From assembly GCA_017610205.1 (NCBI GenBank), contig JAFCCL010000007.1, positions 1 to 64,000 of the forward strand: 64,000 nucleotides of DNA. The letters are read 5' to 3'. Positions within the stretch are counted from its first letter, which is position 1; the number at the start of each line of letters is the position of its first letter. The stretch comes from Candidatus Iainarchaeum sp. Lineage in GTDB: Archaea > Iainarchaeota > Iainarchaeia > Iainarchaeales > GCA-2688035. Positions 7,032-16,266 of this stretch are shown piece by piece. Position numbers and translations under genes: made by a program. The notes below the pieces were generated by a model. The model was not told the DNA's origin, ran no database searches, and worked only from the letters and a program-made list of their open reading frames with translations.

Positions 7032-8560
7032 TTCTTGAAAATGCACCTGCGCTTGCAATAGGCATTCCTCTTTTTGCTGCCTTTGCAGTATTTTTCTTCG
7101 GAAAACTTGGGAAAAGGGCAATGAAAGTGTGGGTTGTTGCAGGACTTTTGGCAGCCGAGGTTTTTATTATCTGGCTTGCTATGGATGCATTATCTGGCAT
7201 TAGCCATTTTTATGCTGTTGGAGCACAGGTTCCGGGAATTATAAGCCAGGCTGGTTTCCCGGTAAGGGTTGTGCTTGTGGTTGATGCTGTTTCTGCTCTT
7301 GTTGCCCTTGTTGCAATGTCTTTGTGTTTGCTTGCAGGGCTTTTTTCACTGCGGTTTTTTGAGAAAAAAGAGGGTGGCGAAAAATTTTATTCGCTGCTTT
7401 TGCTTTTGGCTGCAGGAATTACAGGCCTTAGTTTTACAGGGGATTTTTTTACAATGTTTGTTTTTCTGGAGGTAATTTCAATTTCTTCAGCAGGGCTTAT
7501 TGTATTTTTTAGGGAGGGAGAAGGTTTTGAAGCAGGGTTCAAATATCTTGTTCTTTTGGCAATTGGGGCATTGTTTTTGCTTTTTGGAGTGGGAATTTTT
7601 TATGGAAAATATGGCCTGCTGAACATTGGAGCAATTGCTTCACTTGTTGGTGTTAATGCTTCGTTTATTGATTTTACTGCTGTTGCATTGATTGCGTCTG
7701 CTCTTTTGCTTAAATGTGGTTCTTTTCCGGTGCATATGTGGAAGCCTGATGTTTATCAAAAGGCAAGCGGAATTGTTTCTGCAGTGCTTGTGGCTTCAGG
7801 GCTTGTCGGAATTTATGCATTGTTTAGGGTGCTTTTCCTAATGCTTGCAAATACGCCTCTTAGTGCAATGGTTGGATGGGTTATTGCAATTCTTGGAGTG
7901 TTTTCAATTTTTGTTGGGGTAACAATGGCTTTGAAGCAAACCAGTTTGAAAAGGCTTGTTGGTTATGCTGCTGTTGCTGAAACAGGGTTTGTGTTGCTTG
8001 CATTTGGAACTGGGTTAGCTGCTGTTACCAGTATGGATATTTTTTCATTTAGGGCAGTAATTGGGGGAATGTTCCAGTTGGTTAATGATGGGCTTGACCT
8101 GGGATTGCTTTTCCTTTTAATTGCTGCTGTTGGCTTTGTTACAAAAAAGAAAAGGATTGGGGAGATAAGCGGGCTTGCTCACAAAAGCCCTGTTCTTGCA
8201 GTTCTTTTTCTTATTGGCATGTTTGCAATTTCTGGGATGCCGCCTTTCAATGGATTTGCAAGCAAGATTATAATTTATGAATCTGTTTACATGGCAAGCC
8301 CTGTGTTTTCAATTGTTGGAATTTTGGGAAGTGTTATGCTTTTGGCAATTTTTGTAAAAGTGTTTGTTGCAATTTTCCTTGGTCCGCCTTATAAGGGAAA
8401 GGTGGAGGTTTTGCCAAAAAGCATGCTTTTGGTTATGTGCATTTTTGCATTTTTTATTTTGTTGCTTGGGCTTTTCCCAAAGCAGGCAATTGAGGGAGTG
8501 TTCCTGCCGGCTGCAAAGGCATTGATTAACAGCCAGGCTTATATTGGGGGAATTTTGTGA
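7028..8560 (+). CDS. mbhH: Membrane-bound hydrogenase subunit H (MrpD / NuoL-M-N-like)
   Basis: A 510-residue polytopic protein, about 14 helices, of the proton-translocating antiporter family. KCGSFPVHMWKPDVYQKA carries the conserved Lys and His of the ion channel, and SLKRLVGYAAVAETGFVLLA the second conserved Lys region. It is the largest antiporter subunit of the complex and is expected to exchange Na+ and H+ when the hydrogenase module runs. Length is usual for MrpD. Confidence 0.93.
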   Translation: MILENAPALAIGIPLFAAFAVFFFGKLGKRAMKVWVVAGLLAAEVFIIWLAMDALSGISHFYAVGAQVPGIISQAGFPVRVVLVVDAVSALVALVAMSLCLLAGLFSLRFFEKKEGGEKFYSLLLLLAAGITGLSFTGDFFTMFVFLEVISISSAGLIVFFREGEGFEAGFKYLVLLAIGALFLLFGVGIFYGKYGLLNIGAIASLVGVNASFIDFTAVALIASALLLKCGSFPVHMWKPDVYQKASGIVSAVLVASGLVGIYALFRVLFLMLANTPLSAMVGWVIAILGVFSIFVGVTMALKQTSLKRLVGYAAVAETGFVLLAFGTGLAAVTSMDIFSFRAVIGGMFQLVNDGLDLGLLFLLIAAVGFVTKKKRIGEISGLAHKSPVLAVLFLIGMFAISGMPPFNGFASKIIIYESVYMASPVFSIVGILGSVMLLAIFVKVFVAIFLGPPYKGKVEVLPKSMLLVMCIFAFFILLLGLFPKQAIEGVFLPAAKALINSQAYIGGIL

Positions 8561-8898
8561 GCGAAATAATTTTTAGCACAGGATCCGTTGCTTGGAGTCC
8601 TCTAATGCTTGTTGCAGGTGTTGCTATTGCAATAGCAATAGCTTATCTTGTAAGAGCTATGGGGAGCAATAACTACAAGCGTTCAGGGGAACAGGGTATG
8701 GCATTCTTTTCAGGGAACAGGCATCCTGATGACGGAATTGGAAGTGAAAATCTTTACTGGGGGTTTTTCAAATCAATGGAAGGCTATTATGAGTTTATGA
8801 AAAAAATGCATTCGGGAATTGTAAACGATTATGTTTTCTGGTTTGTGCTGGTTGTGGTTGTATTGCTTGCAGGAATGGCTTTTGGGGGAATTTTATGA
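8557..8898 (+). CDS. mbhI: Membrane-bound hydrogenase subunit I
   Basis: A 113-residue protein starting at GTG, four bases inside the end of mbhH. It has one N-terminal helix, a polar middle (NRHPDDGIGSENLYWGFFKS) and one C-terminal helix. In the known Mbh structure this subunit bridges the antiporter and hydrogenase modules. Its sequence is less conserved, so the assignment rests on size, topology and gene order. Confidence 0.8.
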   Translation: MSEIIFSTGSVAWSPLMLVAGVAIAIAIAYLVRAMGSNNYKRSGEQGMAFFSGNRHPDDGIGSENLYWGFFKSMEGYYEFMKKMHSGIVNDYVFWFVLVVVVLLAGMAFGGIL

Positions 8899-9323
8899 GC
8901 TTGAAGGATTTGAACAGGTCTTTGTGGGTTTTTCATGTAAATTCAGGAAGCTGTAATGGTTGTGATATTGAAATTGTTGCAACTTTGACTCCCAGATATG
9001 ACATTGAAAGGTTTGGAATGAAGCTTGTTGGAACGCCAAGGCATGCTGATGTTTTGCTTGTTACAGGGCCTGTTACAAGAGATATGGAAAAAAAGCTCAG
9101 AAGGGTTTTTGACCAGACACCTGACCCAAAGGTGGTTATGGTTATAGGAAATTGTGGAAGCACAGGCGGTGTTTTTTACGAGTCATATAATCTTGTAGGG
9201 CCTGTTGACAGAATTATTCCGGTAGATGTATATGTTGCCGGCTGTCCGCCAAGGCCTGAGGCAATAATTGAGGGTGTTGTAAAGGTCTGGGCAAAGCTTG
9301 AGAAAAGAGGTGAAAAGAAATGA
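8895..9323 (+). CDS. mbhJ: [NiFe] hydrogenase small subunit (NuoB-like)
   Basis: A 142-residue soluble subunit with the ligands of the proximal [4Fe-4S] cluster: C20 and C23 in GSCNGC, C87 in IGNCGSTGG and C117 in AGCPPRPE. It passes electrons from the ferredoxin-like subunit MbhN to the nickel-iron site of MbhL. It lacks a twin-arginine signal, so it faces the cytoplasm. Family sure. Confidence 0.93.
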   Translation: MSLKDLNRSLWVFHVNSGSCNGCDIEIVATLTPRYDIERFGMKLVGTPRHADVLLVTGPVTRDMEKKLRRVFDQTPDPKVVMVIGNCGSTGGVFYESYNLVGPVDRIIPVDVYVAGCPPRPEAIIEGVVKVWAKLEKRGEKK

Positions 9324-9913
9324 GTGCTGTGAAAATTAAGGCAGAGGAAGGCAAGGTCTTGGAAAAGACAGCAAACGGCAGAGGAAAAATTAGGCCAGAG
9401 CAAATTGTTAATGCTTTTGAGAAAAAGTTTGGAAAAAAGTTTAGTGCAAGAATTGAAACAAAAAAGCACAAGGCAAGAAAAATTGTTGTTGTGAAGATGG
9501 TTTGGGCAAAGATTGACAAAAGCCTGTTTAAAGAAGCTGTTGCATTCCTCTGTGAATTGTATCCAAGAGTACATTTTAGTGTTGCTTCAGGCTATGATTT
9601 GGGTAAAACAATTGAATTGATTTACCATTTTGCCATTGGGTTTGGCGGAAGCCTGGAGGAATTTTTGTTCAATTTAAAGGTTGTTTTGCCAAAAAAGGAT
9701 TTGGTTTTGGAAAGCATTACTGATTTGATTCCAGGAGCGCTTATTTCTGAACGGGAATTGCAGGAAATGCTTGGAGTAAAAATAAAGGGCATTCCTGATT
9801 CAAGAAGGCTGTTTTTGCCAAAAGAAATTCCAAAAGGGGTTTATCCTTTGAGAAGAGACAGCAAGGGCCCTGAAAAGCTTGTAAGAAATCTTAATGAGGC
9901 TGGTAAAAAATGA
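9320..9913 (+). CDS. mbhK: Hydrogenase subunit K (NuoC / 30-kDa-like)
   Basis: A protein of 197 residues matching the NuoC-type subunit. The middle has VHFSVASGYDLGKTIELIYHF and the end has IPDSRRLFLPKEIPKGVYPLRRD, the typical close of this family. A Lys-rich segment of about 60 residues at the N-terminus looks like an extra. It supports the large subunit structurally and holds no cofactor. Confidence 0.87.
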   Translation: MSAVKIKAEEGKVLEKTANGRGKIRPEQIVNAFEKKFGKKFSARIETKKHKARKIVVVKMVWAKIDKSLFKEAVAFLCELYPRVHFSVASGYDLGKTIELIYHFAIGFGGSLEEFLFNLKVVLPKKDLVLESITDLIPGALISERELQEMLGVKIKGIPDSRRLFLPKEIPKGVYPLRRDSKGPEKLVRNLNEAGKK

Positions 9914-11208
9914 ATTCTGGAAAAATTATTGAAAAAAAATACAGGGAACGGAAGCCTGATAAGCCTGTTAAGAAAAAAAGAGACAGGAAAAGCTATAGCC
10001 TTTCAATTGGCCCTATTCATCCAGCACTCAAGGAACCTGTAAGGTTTGATTTGAAAATTGAGGGAGAAAAGGTTGTAAATGTTGATTTTGAACTAAGCCA
10101 GGTGCATAGGGGAATTGAATGGGCAGGAACAAGAAGGAACCCTGTGCAAATTATTTACCTTGCAGAAAGGATTTGCGGAATTTGTAATATTTGCCATTCA
10201 GCATGCTTCTGTATTGCTGTTGAAAACATTGCAGGCATTGGGGTTCCGGCAAGAGCGCACTATATTAGAACAATTTATGGCGAGCTTGAAAGAATGCACT
10301 CGCATATTTTGTGGGCAGGAGTGGCAGCACACGAACTTGGCTTTGACAGCGTAATGTATTATACCTGGAAGGTCAGGGAAAAAGTTATGGATGTTATGGA
10401 AGCTCTTGCAGGAAACAGAATAACAAAGGGAATAATGATGATTGGAGGAGTAAGGCGTGACATTAAAGAAAAGCAGGTTCCAATGCTGAAAGAAGCCTTG
10501 GAGTATTACAAAAAAGGATTTGGAAAACTTGGGGATATTTTTCTAAAAGACCCGGTGATAAAATCAAGAACTGTTGACACAGGAATTTTAAGCAAGCAAG
10601 ACGGGCTTGCACTTTGTGCTGTTGGGCCAACAGCAAGGGCTTCAGGAATAAAAAAAGACGTAAGGCAGGATGCAGCATATGCAGCCTACTCTGATTTGGA
10701 TGTAAAAGCAATAACTCCAAAAAATCTTTTAGGAGAGGTTAAAGGAGATGTGTTTGACAGAATTGTGGTAAGGCTTTTGGAAGTAAAGCAGTCTGTTGAA
10801 ATAATAGAAGAGTGCCTTAAGCAGATGCCAAAGGGCAAAATAGTGTACGAGGAAAAAATTCCAAAGCTTTTGGCGGAATTAAGGTCTGTTGAAGGAGATG
10901 GCATTGGAAGAATTGAGGCTCCAAGAGGCGAAGTTATTCATTATGTTAAACTTGTTGGGGAGGAATCTCCTTTTTGCTGGAAGGTTAGAGCGCCAACATA
11001 CAACAATCTTTTGCCATGGGGCCCGATGTTGATGGGTGAACAGGTTGCAGACGTGCCAATAATTGCGGCTTCAACAGACCCGTGTATGTCGTGTACAAAC
11101 AGGGCGGTGGTAACCGATGGAAATAATGAAGAAGTTTTGGACAACGAAGCAATGCGCAGGCTTTCAGTTGAAAAAACAAATGCTTTGAAAAGGAGGGTTG
11201 GAAGATGA
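9910..11208 (+). CDS. mbhL: [NiFe] hydrogenase large (catalytic) subunit
   Basis: A 432-residue catalytic subunit. Both nickel-binding motifs are intact: RICGIC (C89, C92) and DPCMSC (C392, C395), so this is a real hydrogenase and not a NuoD-type descendant. Two more Cys (C95, C99) follow the first motif. After C395-T-N-R398 a tail of 34 residues remains, which fits removal by the maturation protease coded convergently downstream. It reduces protons to H2 with electrons from ferredoxin. The first 30 residues are a Lys/Arg-rich extension. Confidence 0.95.
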   Translation: MNSGKIIEKKYRERKPDKPVKKKRDRKSYSLSIGPIHPALKEPVRFDLKIEGEKVVNVDFELSQVHRGIEWAGTRRNPVQIIYLAERICGICNICHSACFCIAVENIAGIGVPARAHYIRTIYGELERMHSHILWAGVAAHELGFDSVMYYTWKVREKVMDVMEALAGNRITKGIMMIGGVRRDIKEKQVPMLKEALEYYKKGFGKLGDIFLKDPVIKSRTVDTGILSKQDGLALCAVGPTARASGIKKDVRQDAAYAAYSDLDVKAITPKNLLGEVKGDVFDRIVVRLLEVKQSVEIIEECLKQMPKGKIVYEEKIPKLLAELRSVEGDGIGRIEAPRGEVIHYVKLVGEESPFCWKVRAPTYNNLLPWGPMLMGEQVADVPIIAASTDPCMSCTNRAVVTDGNNEEVLDNEAMRRLSVEKTNALKRRVGR

Positions 11209-12203
11209 TTGAAGCTTTGCAGGCAATAGCATTGATTCCTGTTGTTGCAATTGTTGGAATTTTTATTAGTCTTTTGTTCAAGGGAATTGACAGAATTTTG
11301 GCGGCAAGAATGCAGGCAAGAATTGGACCGCCTTTAAGCCAGCCTTTTATTGATGTAAAAAAGCTTTTTATGAAAGAAAATATTGTTCCAAAAAATTCTG
11401 TTAAATGGCTTTTTGAAATTATGCCAATTGTTTCTTTAACAGCATCGCTTGTGGTCCTGCTTTATGTGCCATTGTTTGGATTTAAGCCATTGCTTGATGG
11501 CTATGGTGATTTAATTCTGGTAATTTATCTTTTTGCAATACCTTCACTTGCAATGGTTTTAGGAGGCTTTGCCTCATCTTCAAGATATGCAACAATAGGT
11601 GCGCAAAGGGAAATGGTTACAATGCTAAGCTACGAGTTTCCCTTGGCAATTTCAATTATTGCAATTGCATGGGTTATTTCAAAAACAGGGACGTGCATTC
11701 CTGCTTTTTCGCTTGGTACAATTTTTACAATTCCAGTATGGGGCCTTGTTGGACCAATTGGATTTTTGGGATTGGTTCTTTTGTCGCTGGTAATGTTATT
11801 TGTGATGCCTGGAGAAATTGGTACAGTTCCATTTGATGCGCCTGAAGCTGAAACAGAAATTGGAGGCGGGGTTTTAACAGAGTACAGTGGCAGAAATCTT
11901 GCTCTTTTTTATATTTCGTCTTCGGTAAAAACAATTGCGTTTGCAGCGCTTATTGTTGCATTGATTATACCGTGGAATATTTCAAACATATTATTGCTTG
12001 GTGGAACAGGGGCAATTGTGGCAGACGCTTTGTTTTTCCTGGCAAAATTGTTTATTGTTGTGTTCGTTGGCTCAACTTTTGTAAGAGTTGCAATAGCAAG
12101 ATTTAGAATAACACAAATTGTAAAAATTTACTGGGGATATGCAAGCCTTGCAGCTCTCTTTGGGCTTTTGCTTATTGCAATTGACTTAAGTTGGATGGTG
12201 TGA
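11205..12203 (+). CDS. mbhM: Membrane-bound hydrogenase subunit M (NuoH-like)
   Basis: A protein of 332 residues with eight or so membrane helices and the NuoH signatures RMQARIGPPLSQPFIDVKKL and PFDAPEAETEIGGGVLTEYSG. It anchors the soluble hydrogenase arm and couples redox change to ion movement. A 14-codon open frame (12206-12253) lies between it and the next gene; it looks like spacer. Confidence 0.93.
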   Translation: MIEALQAIALIPVVAIVGIFISLLFKGIDRILAARMQARIGPPLSQPFIDVKKLFMKENIVPKNSVKWLFEIMPIVSLTASLVVLLYVPLFGFKPLLDGYGDLILVIYLFAIPSLAMVLGGFASSSRYATIGAQREMVTMLSYEFPLAISIIAIAWVISKTGTCIPAFSLGTIFTIPVWGLVGPIGFLGLVLLSLVMLFVMPGEIGTVPFDAPEAETEIGGGVLTEYSGRNLALFYISSSVKTIAFAALIVALIIPWNISNILLLGGTGAIVADALFFLAKLFIVVFVGSTFVRVAIARFRITQIVKIYWGYASLAALFGLLLIAIDLSWMV

Positions 12204-12254
12204 AAATGTTTGGCGGCAAAATGGTTTTGAAGAAATTGAATGGAGGTGCATGAA

Positions 12255-12632
12255 ATGTTTGAAATGGCAAAAGAATTATTGAAACAGTTGTTCAGAAAGC
12301 CTTTTACTAACAGGTTTCCGTCAAAGCATGTGCCAAAGTCAACCACAAAGCTTTTGAAAAATGTTAAGGAAGGAATGGCAAAAGTAAACCGACCTGTTCC
12401 AATTCCCGAAGGGTTTAGGGGAAAAATTGCTTATGATAAAGAAAAATGCATTGGCTGCAAGCTCTGCATAAAAGTATGTCCTGCAAACTGCTATGATTTT
12501 CTTGAAAAAGAACGCAAGGTAAAATACCATTTGTCAAGATGCACTTTTTGTGCACAGTGTGTTGATGTCTGCCCAGTAAATGCTTTGACTTCAACAAAGG
12601 AATTTCTTTTATCAGATTACAAAACGCATTAA
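12255..12632 (+). CDS. mbhN: Hydrogenase ferredoxin-like subunit N (NuoI-like)
   Basis: A 125-residue protein from the ATG at 12255, chosen because GGAGGTG (12242-12248) lies six bases before it; the upstream ATG at 12240 overlaps that site. Two [4Fe-4S] motifs: C65, C68, C71, C75 and C96, C99, C102, C106. It is the entry point for electrons from reduced ferredoxin. Last gene of the operon, ending in a four-base overlap with the convergent protease gene. Confidence 0.93.
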   Translation: MFEMAKELLKQLFRKPFTNRFPSKHVPKSTTKLLKNVKEGMAKVNRPVPIPEGFRGKIAYDKEKCIGCKLCIKVCPANCYDFLEKERKVKYHLSRCTFCAQCVDVCPVNALTSTKEFLLSDYKTH

Positions 12633-13084
12633 TTGTCAAAAACTTCAATCTCATCCCAGGCTTCTCTTGAAATTATTTCAAGAAGTTTTTTCTTTGCTAT
12701 TTCAACTTGAGGCGATAAAGATTCAACAAGCATTATTTTGCCTGGTTGGACTCCGATAAAAATAATTTTTTCAGCGCTTTTTTCAAGCCTTTCAACAAGA
12801 TGCCTTAAAGGCATTCCGTGTGTTCCGACAACTGCGGAATTAAGCATTTCTTTTTGCAAAAGCCTGAATTTTCCTGCGGCAAGACCCATGACTGCAGCAT
12901 CAACTATTACAAGAAGTTTTGGTTTTTCCTTTTCAACAACACCTGCAAAGTTTTCAGGAACTGTTTCGCAAGGAAGAGAAAGCCAGCTCTCTTTTTTGGT
13001 TTTCTGAAAATCCGATGCGATTTTTGTGCCAATGCCATCATCGCCCTGCAGCTCGCTCCCAATTCCCATTAAGATTTTTTCCAA
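12629..13084 (-). CDS. Hydrogenase maturation protease (HycI-type)
   Basis: A protein of 151 residues of the HycI/HybD family. The metal-sensing residues are visible: GSELQGDDGIG (E11, D15, D16), D62 in VIVDAA and H89 in VGTHGM. It checks nickel insertion and then cuts the C-terminal tail of the hydrogenase large subunit. It faces mbhN tail to tail and is followed by hypA on its own strand. Confidence 0.9.
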   Translation of the reverse strand: MEKILMGIGSELQGDDGIGTKIASDFQKTKKESWLSLPCETVPENFAGVVEKEKPKLLVIVDAAVMGLAAGKFRLLQKEMLNSAVVGTHGMPLRHLVERLEKSAEKIIFIGVQPGKIMLVESLSPQVEIAKKKLLEIISREAWDEIEVFDN

Positions 13085-13107
13085 AAATATTCACCTGACC
13101 AAACATT

Positions 13108-13485
13108 TCATTTAAATTCCAATGCAAATATCAGAACTTCGTTTCCTTTGGCAATTTCAAAATCATGGCTTTTGCATTTTGGACAATGCATTTCAAAAGT
13201 TCCAAGATGAGCCATTTCGTGTGTTACATTGAAATCCGAAACCTTGCCGGAAAAGCCGCATTTGCAGTTTATTTCAGGACAAATTTCTTTCACTTTAATT
13301 TTTGTCTTCAAATCAGGACCAAATTCTTTTTTGAGCATTTCTTCAAGCCAAAATTTGACATTGTCAGCCTGAATATTTTTTAATGCACCTATTCCAACCT
13401 CAAGCTTTATCTCCTTTGGCTTTTTGCCTTTGGCTTCTTTAACAACTGCGTCTAAAATTCCTTGAATTACTGCAATATCATGCAT
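13108..13485 (-). CDS. hypA: Hydrogenase nickel chaperone HypA
   Basis: A 125-residue protein with Met-His at the N-terminus (His2 is the nickel ligand of HypA) and a zinc site made of CKCG (C74, C76) and CPKC (C101, C104). It hands nickel to the hydrogenase large subunit. Upstream of the protease gene on the same strand, 23 bases apart. No HypB, C, D, E or F is in the window; they must be elsewhere. Confidence 0.9.
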   Translation of the reverse strand: MHDIAVIQGILDAVVKEAKGKKPKEIKLEVGIGALKNIQADNVKFWLEEMLKKEFGPDLKTKIKVKEICPEINCKCGFSGKVSDFNVTHEMAHLGTFEMHCPKCKSHDFEIAKGNEVLIFALEFK

Positions 13486-13514
13486 TTAATTACCTTCCAT
13501 TCAAAAACAAACAG

Positions 13515-13982
13515 TCACTGCAGTTGTTCAACTGCGGTAATGAGTGAACCTGTGCAAATTTCAGTAGGGTTTTCCATTGAAAGCAAATCTGTTCCGCCAA
13601 TGGCATCTTGTGGAATGTTGCAAAGCATGTCCTTGCCTTTAAGGGTTTTAAACTGCTCTTGCAGTTGATCAAACAATTCCTGCTCTGAGGAATCTAACGG
13701 CACGTCAAGTGTTTTCATCTCAAATTTTGTCACTTTAAGATAGAAGATACAGTTATCGCCTACAGGTCCCCTGATTTCAGAGTACAATTCCATAATGCTT
13801 GATTCGTCTTCACGGGATATTGTTACCTTTGCAGGTTCACATGATTGCGTTGCTTCCTCAAAACAGGCAGGGTCTGAACCACAGTCCTTTAAAGCTGCAG
13901 ATGTTGTTCCATCAGGTGCAATGCAGCCTGAAAGAATTAAAGAAACAACCAGCAAAATAGCTATTGTAAAAACTTTTTTCAT
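13515..13982 (-). CDS. Predicted lipoprotein
   Basis: A protein of 155 residues with a signal peptide ending in a lipobox-like LSGC (Cys20), so probably lipid-anchored outside the membrane. The mature part has several Cys (DCGSDPACFEEATQSC and others) that could form disulfides. No family recognised. A TATA element TATTTAAATAAC lies about 25-35 bases upstream on the minus strand. Unrelated in strand order to hypA but could share its transcript. Confidence 0.6.
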   Translation of the reverse strand: MKKVFTIAILLVVSLILSGCIAPDGTTSAALKDCGSDPACFEEATQSCEPAKVTISREDESSIMELYSEIRGPVGDNCIFYLKVTKFEMKTLDVPLDSSEQELFDQLQEQFKTLKGKDMLCNIPQDAIGGTDLLSMENPTEICTGSLITAVEQLQ

Positions 13983-14109
13983 CTAAATAATAAGATATGT
14001 TGTTATTTAAATATTTACTTTTTTACCCTATTTTGCAGAAAAAAAAGTAACTGCCTTTTTATAGTTCAGTTCCTTTTAATTAACTGAAGAATAATAATGA
14101 GGCGTTTTT

Positions 14110-16266
14110 GTGAAAGGGCTGCAAAAGCTATTTGATCCAAAATCCATTGCAGTTATTGGTGCAAGCAATGAACAGGGAAGCATTGGCCTTTCACTGATGA
14201 AAAACCTTGTTGGAAGCGGGTATAAGGGAACTGTTTATCCTGTAAACCCAAATAGAAAAAATGTCTTTGGAATCAGGTGCTACAAAAGCGTTTTGACTCT
14301 CCCTGAAGAAATTGATCTTGCAATTGTTGCAACTCATGCAAAAATAGTTCCAATAATTATAAAACAGTGCATTAAAGCAAAAACCAAATCAATTATTGTT
14401 GTCAGTTCAGGGTTTGGAGAAATTGGCAAAGAAGGAAAAATGCTTGAAAAGGAAGTTAAAAAAATTCTCAGGGGGACAGGAGTAAGATTGCTTGGGCCAA
14501 ATTGCCTTGGCTATATCAGAACCGATAAAAAAATCAATGCAAGTTTTGCAATAAGAAATGCATTGCCTGGAAAGATTGCACTAATAAGCCAAAGCGGAGC
14601 ACTTTGCTCAGGCATTCTTGACTGGGCCTTGAAACAAAATGTCGGATTCAAATATTTTATTTCAATTGGTGCAATGCTGGACGTTGATTTTTCAGATTTA
14701 ATAGAATTTATTCAAAAGGACAAAAAGGTAGAAAGCATTGCAGTGTATATGGAAACAATCAAAGACGCAAAAGCATTTATGAAGGCGGCAACAAAGTTTT
14801 CAAAAAAAAGACCAATTATTGTTGCAAAATCAGGAAGGTTTGATGAAAGCGCAAGGGCAGCCATTTCCCATACAGGAAGCATGGCAGGAGATGATGAGGT
14901 TTTTGATGCAGCCTTTGAAAGAGCAGGCATTGTTAGAGTTGAAAATATACAGGAGTTGGTAGGATGCAGCCAGGCTCTTGCAAAACAGCCGCTTCCAAAA
15001 GGAAACAGGATTGCAATAATAACAAATGCCGGAGGACCAGGAGTGATGGCAACAGATGCAATAATTCAAAGAAAATGCAAGCTTGCACATCTTTCAAAAA
15101 GGGCGATGAAGGCACTTGAAAAGGAAATGCCAATGCATTGGAGCAGGGGAAATCCAATTGATTTGCTTGGTGATGCAGGACCAGACAGATACAAAAAAGC
15201 AATTGAAATAGTTTTGAAGGAAAAAAATGTTGACGGAATTGTAGTTATCCTTAGCCCGCAGGCAATTTCAAAGCCAGTAGAGGTTGCAAAAGCAATTGCT
15301 GAAAAGATAAGCGGTACAAGCAAAACTGTTTTGGCATGCTGGTTTGGTGAAAACTTTGTAGAAAAAGGCCGAGAGATTTTAAGAAAAATGAATGTGCCGT
15401 GCTATAGAACGCCTGAATCAGCAATAAGGGTTTTCAGTTATATGAACAGCTACCGGGAAAATATCAAAAATTTGTATGAAGCGCCTGTTGAAACAGAACT
15501 AAAAGTTAAACCAGATAAGGAAAAAATAAACGGAATTATAGCAAGTTATTTGAAAAGGGGACAAATTGTTGTTAACGAAATAGACAGCAAAGAAATACTC
15601 CGAGAATATGGGATTCCTATAAACAAAACATTTCTTTCAAAAAATGCAAAGCAGGCAGTTAAAGAAGCAGAACAAATTGGTTTTCCTGTGGCAATGAAAG
15701 TTGTTTCAGACGAAATAACTCACAAGACAGATATTGGAGGTGTAGCATTAAACATTGTGTCAAAAAAAGAGGTTGAATCACAATTTAAGAAAATAATTAA
15801 AAACGCGAAAAGGGTTAGGGGAGCAAAAATCAAGGGAGTTAGTGTTCAGAAAATGATTGAGGCAGGAAACATTGAATTGATTATTGGAAAAAAGAACGAC
15901 AGTGTTTTTGGGGCGGTTATAATTTTTGGAACAGGAGGAATTGCAACCGAAATATTCAAAGACAAAAGCATTGGGCTTCCGCCACTTAACCAAAATCTTG
16001 CACGCAGGATGATAAAAAATACAAAGGTTAACAAACTTCTTAACAGTCCAAGAATCAGACTAAAGGCAGATGTTTCAGAAATTACAGGAATACTTACCAG
16101 ATTTTCACATTTTGTGGTGGACTTTCCAGAAGTTGAAGAGGTTGACATCAATCCAATCATTGTTTCAAAAGGAAAATTTTATGCTGTCGACGCAAGAATG
16201 GTTTTAACAAGGCATGCAAAAAAGGGTTTTGAACACCTTGCAATAATGCCAAGCAGAAAAAAATAG
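14110..16266 (+). CDS. Acyl-CoA (acetyl-CoA) synthetase, ADP-forming, fused alpha-beta
   Basis: A 718-residue single-chain enzyme beginning at GTG. Order: CoA-binding Rossmann domain (SIAVIGAS at 12-19), CoA-ligase domains with the phosphorylated His254 in ISHTGSM, and an ATP-grasp domain from about 490 to the end (beta part). It converts acetyl-CoA or other acyl-CoA, ADP and phosphate to the acid, ATP and CoA, the main ATP-forming step in peptide- or sugar-fermenting archaea. Next to the hydrogenase operon, which would remove the electrons. Acyl specificity cannot be read. Confidence 0.92.
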   Translation: MKGLQKLFDPKSIAVIGASNEQGSIGLSLMKNLVGSGYKGTVYPVNPNRKNVFGIRCYKSVLTLPEEIDLAIVATHAKIVPIIIKQCIKAKTKSIIVVSSGFGEIGKEGKMLEKEVKKILRGTGVRLLGPNCLGYIRTDKKINASFAIRNALPGKIALISQSGALCSGILDWALKQNVGFKYFISIGAMLDVDFSDLIEFIQKDKKVESIAVYMETIKDAKAFMKAATKFSKKRPIIVAKSGRFDESARAAISHTGSMAGDDEVFDAAFERAGIVRVENIQELVGCSQALAKQPLPKGNRIAIITNAGGPGVMATDAIIQRKCKLAHLSKRAMKALEKEMPMHWSRGNPIDLLGDAGPDRYKKAIEIVLKEKNVDGIVVILSPQAISKPVEVAKAIAEKISGTSKTVLACWFGENFVEKGREILRKMNVPCYRTPESAIRVFSYMNSYRENIKNLYEAPVETELKVKPDKEKINGIIASYLKRGQIVVNEIDSKEILREYGIPINKTFLSKNAKQAVKEAEQIGFPVAMKVVSDEITHKTDIGGVALNIVSKKEVESQFKKIIKNAKRVRGAKIKGVSVQKMIEAGNIELIIGKKNDSVFGAVIIFGTGGIATEIFKDKSIGLPPLNQNLARRMIKNTKVNKLLNSPRIRLKADVSEITGILTRFSHFVVDFPEVEEVDINPIIVSKGKFYAVDARMVLTRHAKKGFEHLAIMPSRKK

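Noticed and set aside
4500-12632. Complex I or a sulfur-reducing Mbx/Mbs complex
   Set aside because: The large subunit retains all four nickel-binding Cys, and a maturation protease and HypA follow, so it is a hydrogenase. Mbx lacks a complete cysteine set at the C-terminal motif.
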